Shown: positions 41,322-49,425 of the stretch, piece by piece
Numbering within the stretch: the first letter of the stretch is position 1
Layout: each line of letters starts with the position of its first letter
Assembly (NCBI GenBank): GCA_965220245.1
Contig: CBDCPI010000011.1
Location: 384,244 to 448,243, forward strand
Length of the DNA: 64,000 nucleotides
Source: CBDCPI01 sp965220245
GTDB lineage: Bacteria; Chloroflexota; Dehalococcoidia; Lucifugimonadales; UBA3495
Direction: 5' to 3'
Program-made: the position numbers and the translations under genes
Notes under the pieces: model-generated
Seen by the model: only the letters and a program-made list of their open reading frames with translations
Told to the model about the DNA's origin: nothing
The model's database searches: none

Positions 41322-43815
41322 CTATGACCTCGTAGATCAATACGCTATCGCTCTCGAAGACGGTTCTTAGTAGGTCCGGGAAGTTTCCCAGGTGGTGGCC
41401 CCCGTAGTCGCGGCGCTCCCTAAGCCCCAAGTAAACGTAGCGGATGCCGTAGGTCTGGAGCAACCGCCGGACTTCCTCCGGGTCCTCGCTTTCGTAAATT
41501 AAAGCCACTGCGGCTTCCCGGCCCGCCAATAGCTTGCTGCCTCCCCGCCACTGGAGCTCGTGCCCCTTCCATCCCAGGATGGTGGGCCGGCCGGTGCTGG
41601 CTGAGATTCTCCCGTAATCGGAGTAGTCGTCCCCCACCGCTTCGACGATTCTTCCCGGGGGCGCTTCGTCCCTCAACCACCGGATGGCGTCGTATTCGCC
41701 GGGGTCCCGGGCGCGCCCGTGTTCTGACTTTAAAAAGGCCAACCCGTCTAGAGTGTTGTTATGCAGGGAATAGTCCTCCCGCAGCAGCCCGGTCCGGTCC
41801 AACACGGCGGCCACCGGGTAGTAGGCCGAGGCTATTATCAGTAAGCCAACCATCAGACCCCCGGAAATGGCAGCCCACCTTATCATAGTGCCTAGTGGCC
41901 TGTGATCCCTTCGACTCCGCTCAGGGTGAGCGGGGGTGGGTAACTGCTCAGGGTGAGCGGAGCAGAGCGGAGTCGAACCCCACTGACCACTGGGCACTGA
42001 CCACTGACCGTGAGCCCTCCGGTAACCCCGAGTTACGGAGTAGATGCCGTACACCCCGGCCAACCCCAAGAGCAACCAGGCTTGGTAGTATACCTTGAAC
42101 ACCGTGTTCATGCGGCGAAAAGCGCCGCCAAAAGAGTCTACCACGTAGAAAAGCTCCGCCCCGGCCAGGAGGTAGAGTCCCACGGATACCAGCACCAAGG
42201 GAAAGGCGAGGGCTGTTTCTTTCCCCAGGCGCAGTCGTTGGGCGGCACTGAAGGCGGCGACGGCGATAATTGCCAGCGCCGGTAACAACCAGGCTATCCG
42301 GGTGCCAATCTGACCGAGAGCGCCGCCCGCGTCCTCGAACGCTAGCTTGAGGAACAGCACGATAACCACCCAGACGACTAACGGGGCCAGAGTGATTGCT
42401 GCCACTAGGCCCGCTACCGGGGCGTCCTCGCGGGAGGGCCGCGTTATCCCGGACAGTTGACGTAACACAAAAGCCCAAGTCAGAACAATAAACAGACCGA
42501 TAGCCACAAAGAACAAGAAGGGCCGGGTGCTAACGTCATGTAGCGGCAGGACCCCCGATGTCTGCCCGCCCAGAGAGCCGTAGAAGGGCAGAAACATCAG
42601 GATGCTGACCGCTAGGACCGGGACCAATACCGCCGCCGCCTTTAGGGTGGCGGAGTGTAGGTCTCCTCCGGTGTCCCCGTAGCATTTAAACAGCACCAAT
42701 GCCAGGAGGACCCCGGCAATCATGGGCAGGTCCCAGAGGTTGATGAAGGCCACCGCTCCAACGCCAAGGGCCACGACGAAAGCCTCCGGGAGATGACGGC
42801 GTAGCCAGCGGGGGCCGAGCGCCTCTTCGGAAAGGAACAGGTTGAGGCCCAGAGATAGACCGAGGACTAGGAATGGCAAGCTCAACACATGGGGATGCAG
42901 GTCGCCCAACAGGAAGCTAAAGGCCGGAAACTCGGTAATGGTGTAGTCCAAGCTCCGCCCGTCAGCTAAGGTATCTATTACCCTCGACGCCCGCCACCAC
43001 CACCACGGTTGGTCGGGGATGCCGACGGTCCCCGCAGCGCCTCCTTCCAGTCCCTTGATGCCGACCCAATCCCAAAACCCATCACCGCCCCAGCCCTGAA
43101 CGCTAATAAACTCCAGTGCCCCTTCCAAGTTTCCAATGAGAATTATTAACGCCGGAGCAGCCAGCCCAAACCCGGTTGCCGAGCGCCGGCCGCCGCCCGA
43201 GAGCCGGACCAGGTTGTAGAGCAAGCCGAAACAACCGGCGGCCAGCAACGCCGGCACGGTGACTAACGCCAAGTTGTAGCCGACGTTAGACGGGACGGCC
43301 GACAGCTTGGCCAAGAACGCCATGATGAAGTGGCCGAAGTAGTAGTAGCTGATGGAGTGCCCGGAAAGCCACGGGTCTTCCGGGGGGAAGAAGCGGCTCT
43401 GCAACACCGCGTTCAGGAAGGCAAAGTCCATGGGCTTTTCGGTATGGTTGATGGCCGGGACCTCGGAGACTATCGCCAGCCACAAAAAGAAGAAGGCCAG
43501 GAACACTACTTCGGCCACCGCCAAGGTGCGCCACTCTTGCCGCAGGAAGGTCTTTACCTGGCTGGCCCACCGCCGGAGCACCAGCAGGCTGATTGCGGCG
43601 GCTAAGACCAGAATCACGAGCACGGTGATGCGGTGGTTCGGGATTAGGTGAGTTAGACCTGCCACCCAGAGGACGTAGGAGAGCAGCACCAAGGCCAAGG
43701 GTTTGGCCAACGTGATCCCCCGGTCGGGCAACCTCTGAAAGAGAACAAAGCAGAGGGGAAGCGCCAAGATGCCCAACAACTCGATGGCAAGAAGCCAAGT
43801 GAGCGCGTCAGCCAT
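41311..43815 (-). CDS. DUF2298 / YYY-type (TIGR03662-like) membrane protein
   Basis: An 834-residue polytopic protein. A Trp/Leu-rich N-terminus with membrane segments leads to the family motif HSISYYYFGHFIMA (the YYY feature), GNLEGALEF, and DLHPHVLSLPFLVLGL, then further segments and a soluble end with a nucleotide-sugar-enzyme-like strand pattern (YGIRYVYLGLRERRDY). The YYY family is reported from Chloroflexota and methanogenic archaea, usually beside Agl23-type proteins, as here. Likely envelope glycan or lipid work; reaction unknown. Residues about 598-642 are translated R2/R1 repeat between two membrane parts. Confidence 0.88.
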   Translation of the reverse strand: MADALTWLLAIELLGILALPLCFVLFQRLPDRGITLAKPLALVLLSYVLWVAGLTHLIPNHRITVLVILVLAAAISLLVLRRWASQVKTFLRQEWRTLAVAEVVFLAFFFLWLAIVSEVPAINHTEKPMDFAFLNAVLQSRFFPPEDPWLSGHSISYYYFGHFIMAFLAKLSAVPSNVGYNLALVTVPALLAAGCFGLLYNLVRLSGGGRRSATGFGLAAPALIILIGNLEGALEFISVQGWGGDGFWDWVGIKGLEGGAAGTVGIPDQPWWWWRASRVIDTLADGRSLDYTITEFPAFSFLLGDLHPHVLSLPFLVLGLSLGLNLFLSEEALGPRWLRRHLPEAFVVALGVGAVAFINLWDLPMIAGVLLALVLFKCYGDTGGDLHSATLKAAAVLVPVLAVSILMFLPFYGSLGGQTSGVLPLHDVSTRPFLFFVAIGLFIVLTWAFVLRQLSGITRPSREDAPVAGLVAAITLAPLVVWVVIVLFLKLAFEDAGGALGQIGTRIAWLLPALAIIAVAAFSAAQRLRLGKETALAFPLVLVSVGLYLLAGAELFYVVDSFGGAFRRMNTVFKVYYQAWLLLGLAGVYGIYSVTRGYRRAHGQWSVPSGQWGSTPLCSAHPEQLPTPAHPERSRRDHRPLGTMIRWAAISGGLMVGLLIIASAYYPVAAVLDRTGLLREDYSLHNNTLDGLAFLKSEHGRARDPGEYDAIRWLRDEAPPGRIVEAVGDDYSDYGRISASTGRPTILGWKGHELQWRGGSKLLAGREAAVALIYESEDPEEVRRLLQTYGIRYVYLGLRERRDYGGHHLGNFPDLLRTVFESDSVLIYEVIDGG
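41888..42020. repeat. R2-R1 composite inside the DUF2298 gene
   Basis: CTAGTGGCCTGTGATC, an R1 unit with a duplicated half (41907-41982, two CTCAGGGTGAGCGG words), then CACTGACCACTGGGCACTG. The coding frame is maintained through all of it. Confidence 0.9.
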
Positions 43816-43897
43816 GGCTTAGCAAAGGGGAGAGAGGTGGTCCCTAGGAGGGTCAGTAAGAAACCTGCCGGGCGCTCCGGTAAGGGCCAAGGCGGCC

Positions 43898-44854
43898 TCA
43901 GGAGACAGGAGCAAGGAGGGAGTCGACGAATTGCCGGGAGTCAAACGGGGCCAGATCGCTGAGGCCCTCGCCGGTCCCAATGAAAAGGATTGGGACTTGC
44001 AGTTCTTGCTTGATAGCCAGAACAATTCCCCCGCGGGCGGTGCCGTCCAACTTGGCGAGGAAAATTCCTGAGCAGTCCACGGCTTCTTTGAAAGACTTGG
44101 CTTGGGCCAAGCCGTTGAGGCCGATGGTGGCGTCGAGGGTGAGAATGACTTGATGAGGGGCGGCCGGGTCCAATCGGTTCAACACCCGGTGGACCTTTTT
44201 AAGCTCCTCCATCAGGTTGGACTTGGTGTGCAAACGCCCGGCGGTATCGACAATCAGCACGTCAACGCCCCGGGCTTTACAGGCTTGGTAGGCGTCGTAG
44301 GCCACCGCTCCGGGGTCCCCGCCGCTCCGGTGTGAGATTACTTCGGCGCCAACCCGTTGCCCGAGGACTTCCAACTGCTCGGCGCCAGCGGCGCGGAAGG
44401 TGTCGGCGGCGCCCAACATCACGGTCTTACCGGACTGTTGCAACAGATGGGCCAGCTTGGCGATGCTGGTGGTCTTTCCCACGCCGTTCACGCCCACCAT
44501 GAGAATAACGTAGGGGACTGCCTGCGCCTCTAGGTCGAGCCACTCGCCTCCCGCCGACTCCGGCTCCAAATCGCGCACCAGCGCCTCTTTCAGAACCTCG
44601 AAGACTTGGTCCGGGGTCTCCAGACGGTCGTTTTTGGTCTTGGAGCGCAGTTCTTCAACGATCTTCAGCGAGGCGTCCACTCCCACGTCGGAGGATATCA
44701 GGATTTCCTCCAGTTCCTCCCAGACCGAATCGTCCAGATTGGAACTCCGGAGGATGCCGAGGATCCGTCCAAACCAGCGGTCCCGGCTGGACTTGACCGC
44801 GTCCTCGGTCTGTTTACGGTCTGAGTTTCGGTCTCTCTTGAAGAATCTTAGCAT
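43898..44854 (-). CDS. ftsY: Signal recognition particle receptor FtsY
   Basis: A 318-residue SRP-type GTPase consisting of the N helical bundle (residues 15-95) and the G domain: G1 GVNGVGKTTSIAKLAH, DTAGRLHTKSNLMEEL, the insertion-box DTFRAAGAEQLEVLG, TKLDG-like element AKLDGTARGG and the C-terminal GTGEGLSDLAPFD. The long acidic A domain of E. coli FtsY is absent, as in many bacteria, leaving a short basic N-terminus. It docks ribosome-SRP complexes at the membrane. It follows rnc on the same strand, a common order. Confidence 0.97.
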   Translation of the reverse strand: MLRFFKRDRNSDRKQTEDAVKSSRDRWFGRILGILRSSNLDDSVWEELEEILISSDVGVDASLKIVEELRSKTKNDRLETPDQVFEVLKEALVRDLEPESAGGEWLDLEAQAVPYVILMVGVNGVGKTTSIAKLAHLLQQSGKTVMLGAADTFRAAGAEQLEVLGQRVGAEVISHRSGGDPGAVAYDAYQACKARGVDVLIVDTAGRLHTKSNLMEELKKVHRVLNRLDPAAPHQVILTLDATIGLNGLAQAKSFKEAVDCSGIFLAKLDGTARGGIVLAIKQELQVPILFIGTGEGLSDLAPFDSRQFVDSLLAPVS

Positions 44855-45106
44855 TTAGGCTCTCTGACTGTTGAAGGCCCCAGCCGCGTTCCCACTCCCC
44901 AACCGTCGCTCCCGCGAAAGCGGGAGTCCAGAGATGTTACCTGCCTGTGGCGGTCCTTGTGCCTGTCCGCCCAAGACGGACGGATTCCCGCCTGCGCGGG
45001 AATGACGGGTTGGGTATTTTCATGGTAACGCCGCGGGTCCGGTCTTGCTATGGGGCTAAATCGTAGGGGCGCTCCTGGTGAGCGCCCAGTTGTCCTAAGC
45101 TGTAGA
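44855..45106. repeat. R4 and R5 hairpins between rnc and ftsY
   Basis: GCTCCCGCGAAAGCGGGAG (about 44919), GATTCCCGCCTGCGCGGGAA (about 44984) running into TGACGGGTTGGGTATTTTCAT, the same text as in the 38.5-kb element, and GGGGCGCTCCTGGTGAGCGCC (about 45065). No coding frame seen. Confidence 0.85.
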
Positions 45107-45808
45107 CTAGCTGCTAGATTCTGCCGCTAGCCGGGCCAAAGCCCCGCTGGCGGCGACCCGTTCCGCGCCCGATTTACTGCCGCCGTTACCGGTCCCCATC
45201 ACTTCGTCGTCCACCAAGACTTCCACCGTGAATACCGGGCCGTGGGCCGGGCCTTCGCTGGATACCAACCGGTACCGGGGAGCCGATTGCCCCCGGGCTT
45301 GGACGTACTCTTGAAGGTGTGACTTGGGGTCCTCTTGTGGCTTACCCCGGCAGAGGTACGCTTCAAGCTCGCCGGCCATCACCTTCAACACGAACTGTTG
45401 GGCGGCGGTGTAACCCCGGTCCAGATAAACGGCTGCTACCACGGACTCGAACGCCGCTGCCAAAATAGAGTCGCGAGAGCGGCCACCATTGGCCTCCTCT
45501 CCCTTCCCCAACCGAATAAAATTGCCCAAGTGGTGATTTCTCGCCACTTGGGCCAACGTTTGACGGCGGACCAGAGCGGACCGGCCCTTGGTCAACTCAC
45601 CTTCGGTCCACTCCGGGCAACGGCGATAGAGCTCGTCAGAGATGGTCAACTCCAGCACCGCGTCGCCCAAGTACTCCATTCTCTCGTAGGAGTCCGAGAT
45701 GGCCCACCCCTCCTCGTTGACGAAGGAGCGGTGGACCAAAGCCTGCTCCAGCAACTCCCGGTCCCGGAATTCTAGTCCCAGAGCCGACTCCAGTTGATGA
45801 CTCGCCAA
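45107..45808 (-). CDS. rnc: Ribonuclease III
   Basis: A 233-residue double-strand RNA endonuclease. The catalytic signature ERMEYLGDAVLEL (residues about 42-54) and the second acidic site DSILAAAFESVVAAVYLD are intact, followed by a C-terminal dsRNA-binding domain (DPKSHLQEYVQARGQSAPRY ... GGSKSGAERVAASGAL). It matures rRNA and cuts structured mRNAs. The gene starts 9 bases after the DsbA-family selenoprotein gene, so the two are probably co-transcribed. Confidence 0.97.
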   Translation of the reverse strand: MASHQLESALGLEFRDRELLEQALVHRSFVNEEGWAISDSYERMEYLGDAVLELTISDELYRRCPEWTEGELTKGRSALVRRQTLAQVARNHHLGNFIRLGKGEEANGGRSRDSILAAAFESVVAAVYLDRGYTAAQQFVLKVMAGELEAYLCRGKPQEDPKSHLQEYVQARGQSAPRYRLVSSEGPAHGPVFTVEVLVDDEVMGTGNGGSKSGAERVAASGALARLAAESSS

Positions 45809-45817
45809 TGGGTGCTC

Positions 45818-46450
45818 CTAGATTAGACCATGAGGCCACGGTGGTTGCGGTCGCTTCAACTCCCCAACGTGGGCGAACTCGTTCATGGTCTTGAACAGGG
45901 AGTCGTACATGTCCGCTGCCTGTTCATCGGGAGGCACGAACACCTTCAGGAAGGCCGCGGTGCCGGAAGGGAAAATAAAGGTGGGCACGCCGAAAGCGCC
46001 GTGCTCTTCTACCGCTTCGGTGTGGCTTTCCGCCAACTCTTGCAGCAGGCTGGGGTCCACTATGTCTTCCCGGAACCGGCCCATGTCCAGCCCCGCAGCT
46101 TCAGCCGCACCGTAGATCACCGTCGGGTCCGACAGGTCTTTCTTGTCCTCGTGCCTCGCCTTGAGCAGGGTGATGAAGTACGAATCGAAGGCTTCCTTAC
46201 CCTGGCGTTTGGCGGACAACCCGGCTTGGTGGGCCAGTAGGATGTTGTCGGTCCCGTTGGTGAGACCCGGGTGGTCCCATACCTTGTCCTCTTGCCCGTT
46301 GGGGTTGTTTACCTGGGCCAGAGAGAACGGCTGCCAATCGATTTCCACCGGACTTCCGGTCGACTCTTCTACTTTTGCAAACCACACGGCCGCATTGTAA
46401 ACGAAGGGTCAACGAAAGTCGTAATAGCTCCTTATCTCCGGTGCCTCCAT
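45818..46450 (-). CDS. DsbA/2-hydroxychromene isomerase-family protein, predicted selenoprotein with Sec14
   Basis: A 210-residue DsbA-family (FrnE/HCCA-isomerase-like) protein if the TGA at 46409-46411 is read through. From ATG 46450 behind GGAGGT the text is MEAPEIRSYYDFR, TGA, then PFVYNAAVWFAKVEES; family members read DxxCPWCY here, so the TGA replaces the first active-site Cys (U-P-F-V). The rest is typical: WQPFSLAQVN, a helical insertion, and GVFGVPTFIF-like text (AFGVPTFIFPSG) with the cis-Pro. No signal peptide, so cytoplasmic oxidoreductase or isomerase. Gene callers would start at GTG 46387 and lose the active site. Confidence 0.9.
46376..46411 (-). promoter_or_regulatory. Candidate bacterial SECIS after the UGA of the DsbA-family gene
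   Basis: After UGA and 14 nt, UGCGGCC (46388-46394) can pair with GGUUUGCA (46376-46383) with one bulged U and two G-U pairs around a GUGU loop whose first base is G. The loop starts 21 nt from the UGA. The stem is weaker than in the ArsC-like gene but placement fits. Confidence 0.55.
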
Positions 46451-46548
46451 TGTGGTACCTCCGGTTAGATTTCTCTTGAGATTGTATCGGTGGCAGGCGT
46501 AGTTGTCAAAATTGAGGCCATGACCAAGGAGCGCACAGAGGACACGAG

Positions 46549-47292
46549 TTACTCCGGCTCAATGTCGCGTTCTGTTATCTCGTACCAGTAGACGACGCCG
46601 GAGCTTATCAACTCCTCTATCTCATTGTCTTTCCGGATGCTGGCGATTGCCGCGCGGGCGGGCCTTCCCGTGAGTTCTGTGAGAAACCGGGCGTTCCGCA
46701 GGGCGCGGTCGGTGTCCCGCGAGTCGGCTGTGTAGGACGCTTCGACCACGATGTAGTGGGTCTCGCTTCCGTCTGTCGCCTCGATGACCAGGTCGGCGCG
46801 GCGGAAGCTCCGCATCTCGTTGGCCGGGATGTTGAGAGCCTTTCCTTTCCTTAACATCCGCATGAGTTGGGCTTCCAGCAGGGTTCTGGTGTATTCCAGC
46901 CCCATGTCGTCGGCAAGCCCTGCGGCGTCCTTGCGGACGACGGCCCGGGTATAGTGGCCTTTTATCTTACCTAGGTCATCCGTCATCCGGCCCATGCCGT
47001 TCGCTATCGCGTTTATGCTCTGTTCGATGCGATCGTTGAACCGTTTTTGCTCGGCAACGGACGCGGTCATCTCGTTGTTGAACCGTTTTTGCTCGGCAAC
47101 GAACGCGGTCATCTCGTTGTTGAACTGCTTTTGCTCGGCGACGAACGCAGTCATCTGCTCGACGAAGGCATCGAACCGCGCGGGCAGTTGCAGGAGTTCC
47201 TCGCCGAGAATCTGGGCCCGCACCGCCGCTTTCCACTCGGGGTTTTCCGAGAGGGCGCGCAGAAAGTCTTCTTGGCTGTTGATGGTGGTCAT
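46549..47292 (-). CDS. Coiled-coil plus nuclease-like (PD-(D/E)XK type) protein
   Basis: A 247-residue protein. Residues about 45-86 are three 14-residue repeats (MTAFVAEQKRFNNE type) encoded by 42-bp direct repeats, forming a coiled coil. The C-terminal half contains FRRADLVIEATDG and HYIVVEASYTADSRDTDRA, a D-(x)n-ExS arrangement like degenerate PD-(D/E)XK domains, then GRPARAAIASIRKDNEI. Similar coiled-coil/nuclease-fold proteins of unknown role are common in cyanobacteria and Chloroflexota. It stands alone, with short spacers on both sides. Confidence 0.75.
   Translation of the reverse strand: MTTINSQEDFLRALSENPEWKAAVRAQILGEELLQLPARFDAFVEQMTAFVAEQKQFNNEMTAFVAEQKRFNNEMTASVAEQKRFNDRIEQSINAIANGMGRMTDDLGKIKGHYTRAVVRKDAAGLADDMGLEYTRTLLEAQLMRMLRKGKALNIPANEMRSFRRADLVIEATDGSETHYIVVEASYTADSRDTDRALRNARFLTELTGRPARAAIASIRKDNEIEELISSGVVYWYEITERDIEPE
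47036..47161. repeat. Three 42-bp direct repeats in coding sequence
   Basis: Units beginning TTGAACCGTTTTTGCTCGGC (the third with TTGAACTGCTTTTGCTCGGC) repeat every 42 bp, each encoding 14 residues of coiled coil. The middle units differ by only a few bases, implying recent expansion. Confidence 0.9.
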
Positions 47293-47728
47293 AGCTTTTC
47301 CCTTGCTGTAGATTGCCCCTTAATTATAAACTGGCCGTAGCAGTATGGCAGGCCGCCAAGGTTGGTATTGTAGTACAATCGCTGGCCTTGCGGACTGCAT
47401 GGCACACAACCACTCAACTGGTTCTCATGGAGCCACAGCGTTTGCCGGTTGGCGAGGTTGACCAACTCCGGCGGAGGTAGCCGTCGGTCTCCCGGATGCG
47501 GTGTTCGGTGTCTTCAGCACCTGAGTTTAAGGCTTTTTCTGAAAACTGAAAGACCCTGCGCCGCGGCCTACTGACGCCATGTCATAAGCAAACCCCATGT
47601 TATAATAGGGTCCGACAGGAGGCCCTCACATAGAACTTCCCTGGAACTCAGGTCACGAGAGGCAGCTTCAGCACATCGACTCTCCTCTTCAAGTCTTCGT
47701 AAGTAGGCTGAAAGGTGTAAACCTGGCT
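47293..47728. promoter_or_regulatory. Intergenic region with -10 box and ribosome site for the CCA-adding enzyme
   Basis: Mostly featureless spacer. A perfect TATAAT lies at 47601-47606 and AGGAGG at 47617-47622. The enzyme's frame is open from this ribosome site onward, but the first canonical start codon with family text is much later (GTG 47729). The triplet at the correct distance is ATA at 47630. No -35 box could be placed with confidence. Confidence 0.5.
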
Positions 47729-49054
47729 GTGTTCGGCTGCCTGCGCCGCCGGGCTTTGGCCCAATCCTTGCCAGTCTACTTGGTAGGGGGCCCGGTCCGG
47801 GACGCTCTGATGGACTACCCCGTCAAGGACTTGGACTTTGTAGTAGTAGAAGGTGATGGGCTTAGCTTGGCCCGGTGGGTATCGGGACGGGTTGGGGGCG
47901 ACGTACTTTCCCATGCCAGATTTGGCGCCGCGACATTGCTGGTAGATGACCACCGCTTCGACTTCGTTACGGCCCGTCAAGAAACTTACTCTCGACCGGG
48001 TGCTTTGCCCGAAGTTACGCCCAGCACAATCGCCAACGACTTGGCCCGGCGGGACTTCACGGTCAACGCTTTGGCTCTCCACTTGGGAGAACGCTGCCCC
48101 GGAGTGATCGACTCCCAAGGGGGCCTCAACGACATCTGCCGGGGCTTGGTCCGCACGCTGCATCCCAACAGCTTTGTCGACGATCCGACTCGGATCATCC
48201 GCGCGGTCCGCTACGAGCAACGCTTTGGGTTCCAAATAGAACAGGAAACCTTGGGCCAACTGACTGCCGCTGTCAGTAAAGGGCGTTTGGGCTTGCTGTC
48301 CGGGGACCGGTTGCGGCATGAGCTAGAGCGAATTTTGCAAGAAGACCGGTCCGCGATGGCCCTCAACCGTATGGCGGACTTGGGGATACTACCGGCCATT
48401 CATCCGGCGCTGGGAGTCGCGGGCTTCGCCAAGGGCCGGAACTCAGGTCAATTGAAAGAGCGGCTCGAGGCCATCGAGTCGGGCTGCCAAGTGCCTAGTG
48501 GCCAGTGGTCAGTGGCTAGTGGGGTTCGACTCCGCTCTGCTCCGCTCACCCTGAGCGAAGTCGAAGGGGCCACCGGCCACCGGCCACCGGCCACTGACTA
48601 CCGGCGGATAGGCTACTTGGCGGCCTTGGTCTACCCGCTTACTCGCGGTCAAGTAGTGGCGGTGTCCCAGCGGCTAAACCTGCCCGCTGCTTGGGCCCGG
48701 CCCTTGGAAGAAGTCGTCCACTTGCGGGACCGGGAAGGGGAGTTAGCCGAAGCCGGGCTGGAAGGTTCTCATCTGGCTAGGAAGCTGGAAGGCTATAGTG
48801 AGGCGGCGCTCCGGGTTGCCTGCCGTCTCACCGCCTCGCCGGTTGTTTCTCGACGGCTGAGGTCGTATCTCGGTGAGTTGAGCCAGTTGACTCCAGCATT
48901 AGGCGGGTTGGACCTACTTGCTATGGGGGTCCCGGAGGGCCCTGAAATCGGCCGGATTTTGCGCCAACTGAAGAAGTCCCGGCAAGACGGCAAAGTCGCC
49001 ACCGAAGCGGAGGAGCGCCGTCTGGTAATGCACTTGACTGGTCAGGGTTCTTGA
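47729..49054 (+). CDS. CCA-adding enzyme / tRNA nucleotidyltransferase (class II), repeat insertion
   Basis: A 441-residue (from GTG 47729) polynucleotide adenylyltransferase-family enzyme that builds or repairs tRNA 3' CCA ends. The head has LVGGPVRDAL and the metal pair KDLDFVVVEGD, then DFVTARQETY, RRDFTVNALALHLG and DDPTRIIRAVRYEQRFGF. The body is helical. Residues about 253-291 are translated R2-R1-R2 repeat lying between two helical domains. The true N-terminus may be about 33 residues longer, since the frame is open back to AGGAGG at 47617; an ATA at 47630 sits at the proper spacing, and no other canonical start does. Confidence 0.92.
   Translation: MFGCLRRRALAQSLPVYLVGGPVRDALMDYPVKDLDFVVVEGDGLSLARWVSGRVGGDVLSHARFGAATLLVDDHRFDFVTARQETYSRPGALPEVTPSTIANDLARRDFTVNALALHLGERCPGVIDSQGGLNDICRGLVRTLHPNSFVDDPTRIIRAVRYEQRFGFQIEQETLGQLTAAVSKGRLGLLSGDRLRHELERILQEDRSAMALNRMADLGILPAIHPALGVAGFAKGRNSGQLKERLEAIESGCQVPSGQWSVASGVRLRSAPLTLSEVEGATGHRPPATDYRRIGYLAALVYPLTRGQVVAVSQRLNLPAAWARPLEEVVHLRDREGELAEAGLEGSHLARKLEGYSEAALRVACRLTASPVVSRRLRSYLGELSQLTPALGGLDLLAMGVPEGPEIGRILRQLKKSRQDGKVATEAEERRLVMHLTGQGS
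48488..48602. repeat. R2-R1-R2 composite inside the CCA-adding enzyme gene
   Basis: CCTAGTGGCCAGTGGTCAGT, an R1 palindrome (48520-48571) and CCACCGGCCACCGGCCACTG: the full composite unit of about 115 bp, carried in frame as 38 codons. Confidence 0.93.
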
Positions 49055-49090
49055 AACACTGGTTGAAACCAAGAGGGAGTCGGCCGGCCC

Positions 49091-49327
49091 ATGCCTGAAG
49101 AGTACCAGGTAGAAGACCCAGAAGAGGCGGAGCAAGAGTCTTGTGTTATCTGCGGCGGCGCATTGGATGGAGTACACCAGACCTCTTGCCAGATGTGCGG
49201 CGGCAAGTTTCACCAACCGTGGAGCCAGGATAGCACAGTCCCCCAATGCGGTCGCATTGGCAGCCACGAGGAAGCCTTGGCCATCGTATTTTTGTGCGAC
49301 GATTGCTACTACGGGCGACGGCCCTAG
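49091..49327 (+). CDS. Small zinc-ribbon protein
   Basis: A 78-residue acidic protein with six to seven Cys in pairs: CVIC, CQMC, a Cys-Gly in VPQCGRIGSH, and CDDC, plus His in GGKFH. This suggests two zinc sites, the pattern of RING-like or treble-clef ribbons. The first 17 residues are acidic and probably flexible. Located directly after the CCA-adding enzyme gene (36 bases) and so possibly co-transcribed. Function unknown. Confidence 0.8.
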   Translation: MPEEYQVEDPEEAEQESCVICGGALDGVHQTSCQMCGGKFHQPWSQDSTVPQCGRIGSHEEALAIVFLCDDCYYGRRP

Positions 49328-49418
49328 TGGCTAGTCTAGTGGGGTTCGACTCCGCCCTGCTCCGCTCACCTTGAGCGGAGTCGAAGGGGCCACTGTCCAC
49401 TAACCACTAACCAAGGGT
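49327..49418. repeat. R2-R1-R2 composite before the alcohol dehydrogenase gene
   Basis: TAGTGGCTAGTCTAGTGGGG leads into an R1 palindrome (49340-49391) and ends with CCACTGTCCACTAACCACTA, the same order as in the CCA enzyme gene but intergenic. Confidence 0.9.
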
Positions 49419-49425
49419 TGAGATT

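Noticed and set aside
47293..47600. Possible structured RNA gene upstream of the CCA-adding enzyme
   Set aside because: No tRNA, SRP, RNase P or tmRNA motif could be recognised and no convincing long-range fold was seen by eye.
48520..48571. R1 text GGTTCGACTCC resembles a tRNA T-arm
   Set aside because: The same text recurs in many places as a palindrome, no acceptor, D or anticodon arm can be folded, and several copies lie within coding sequence.
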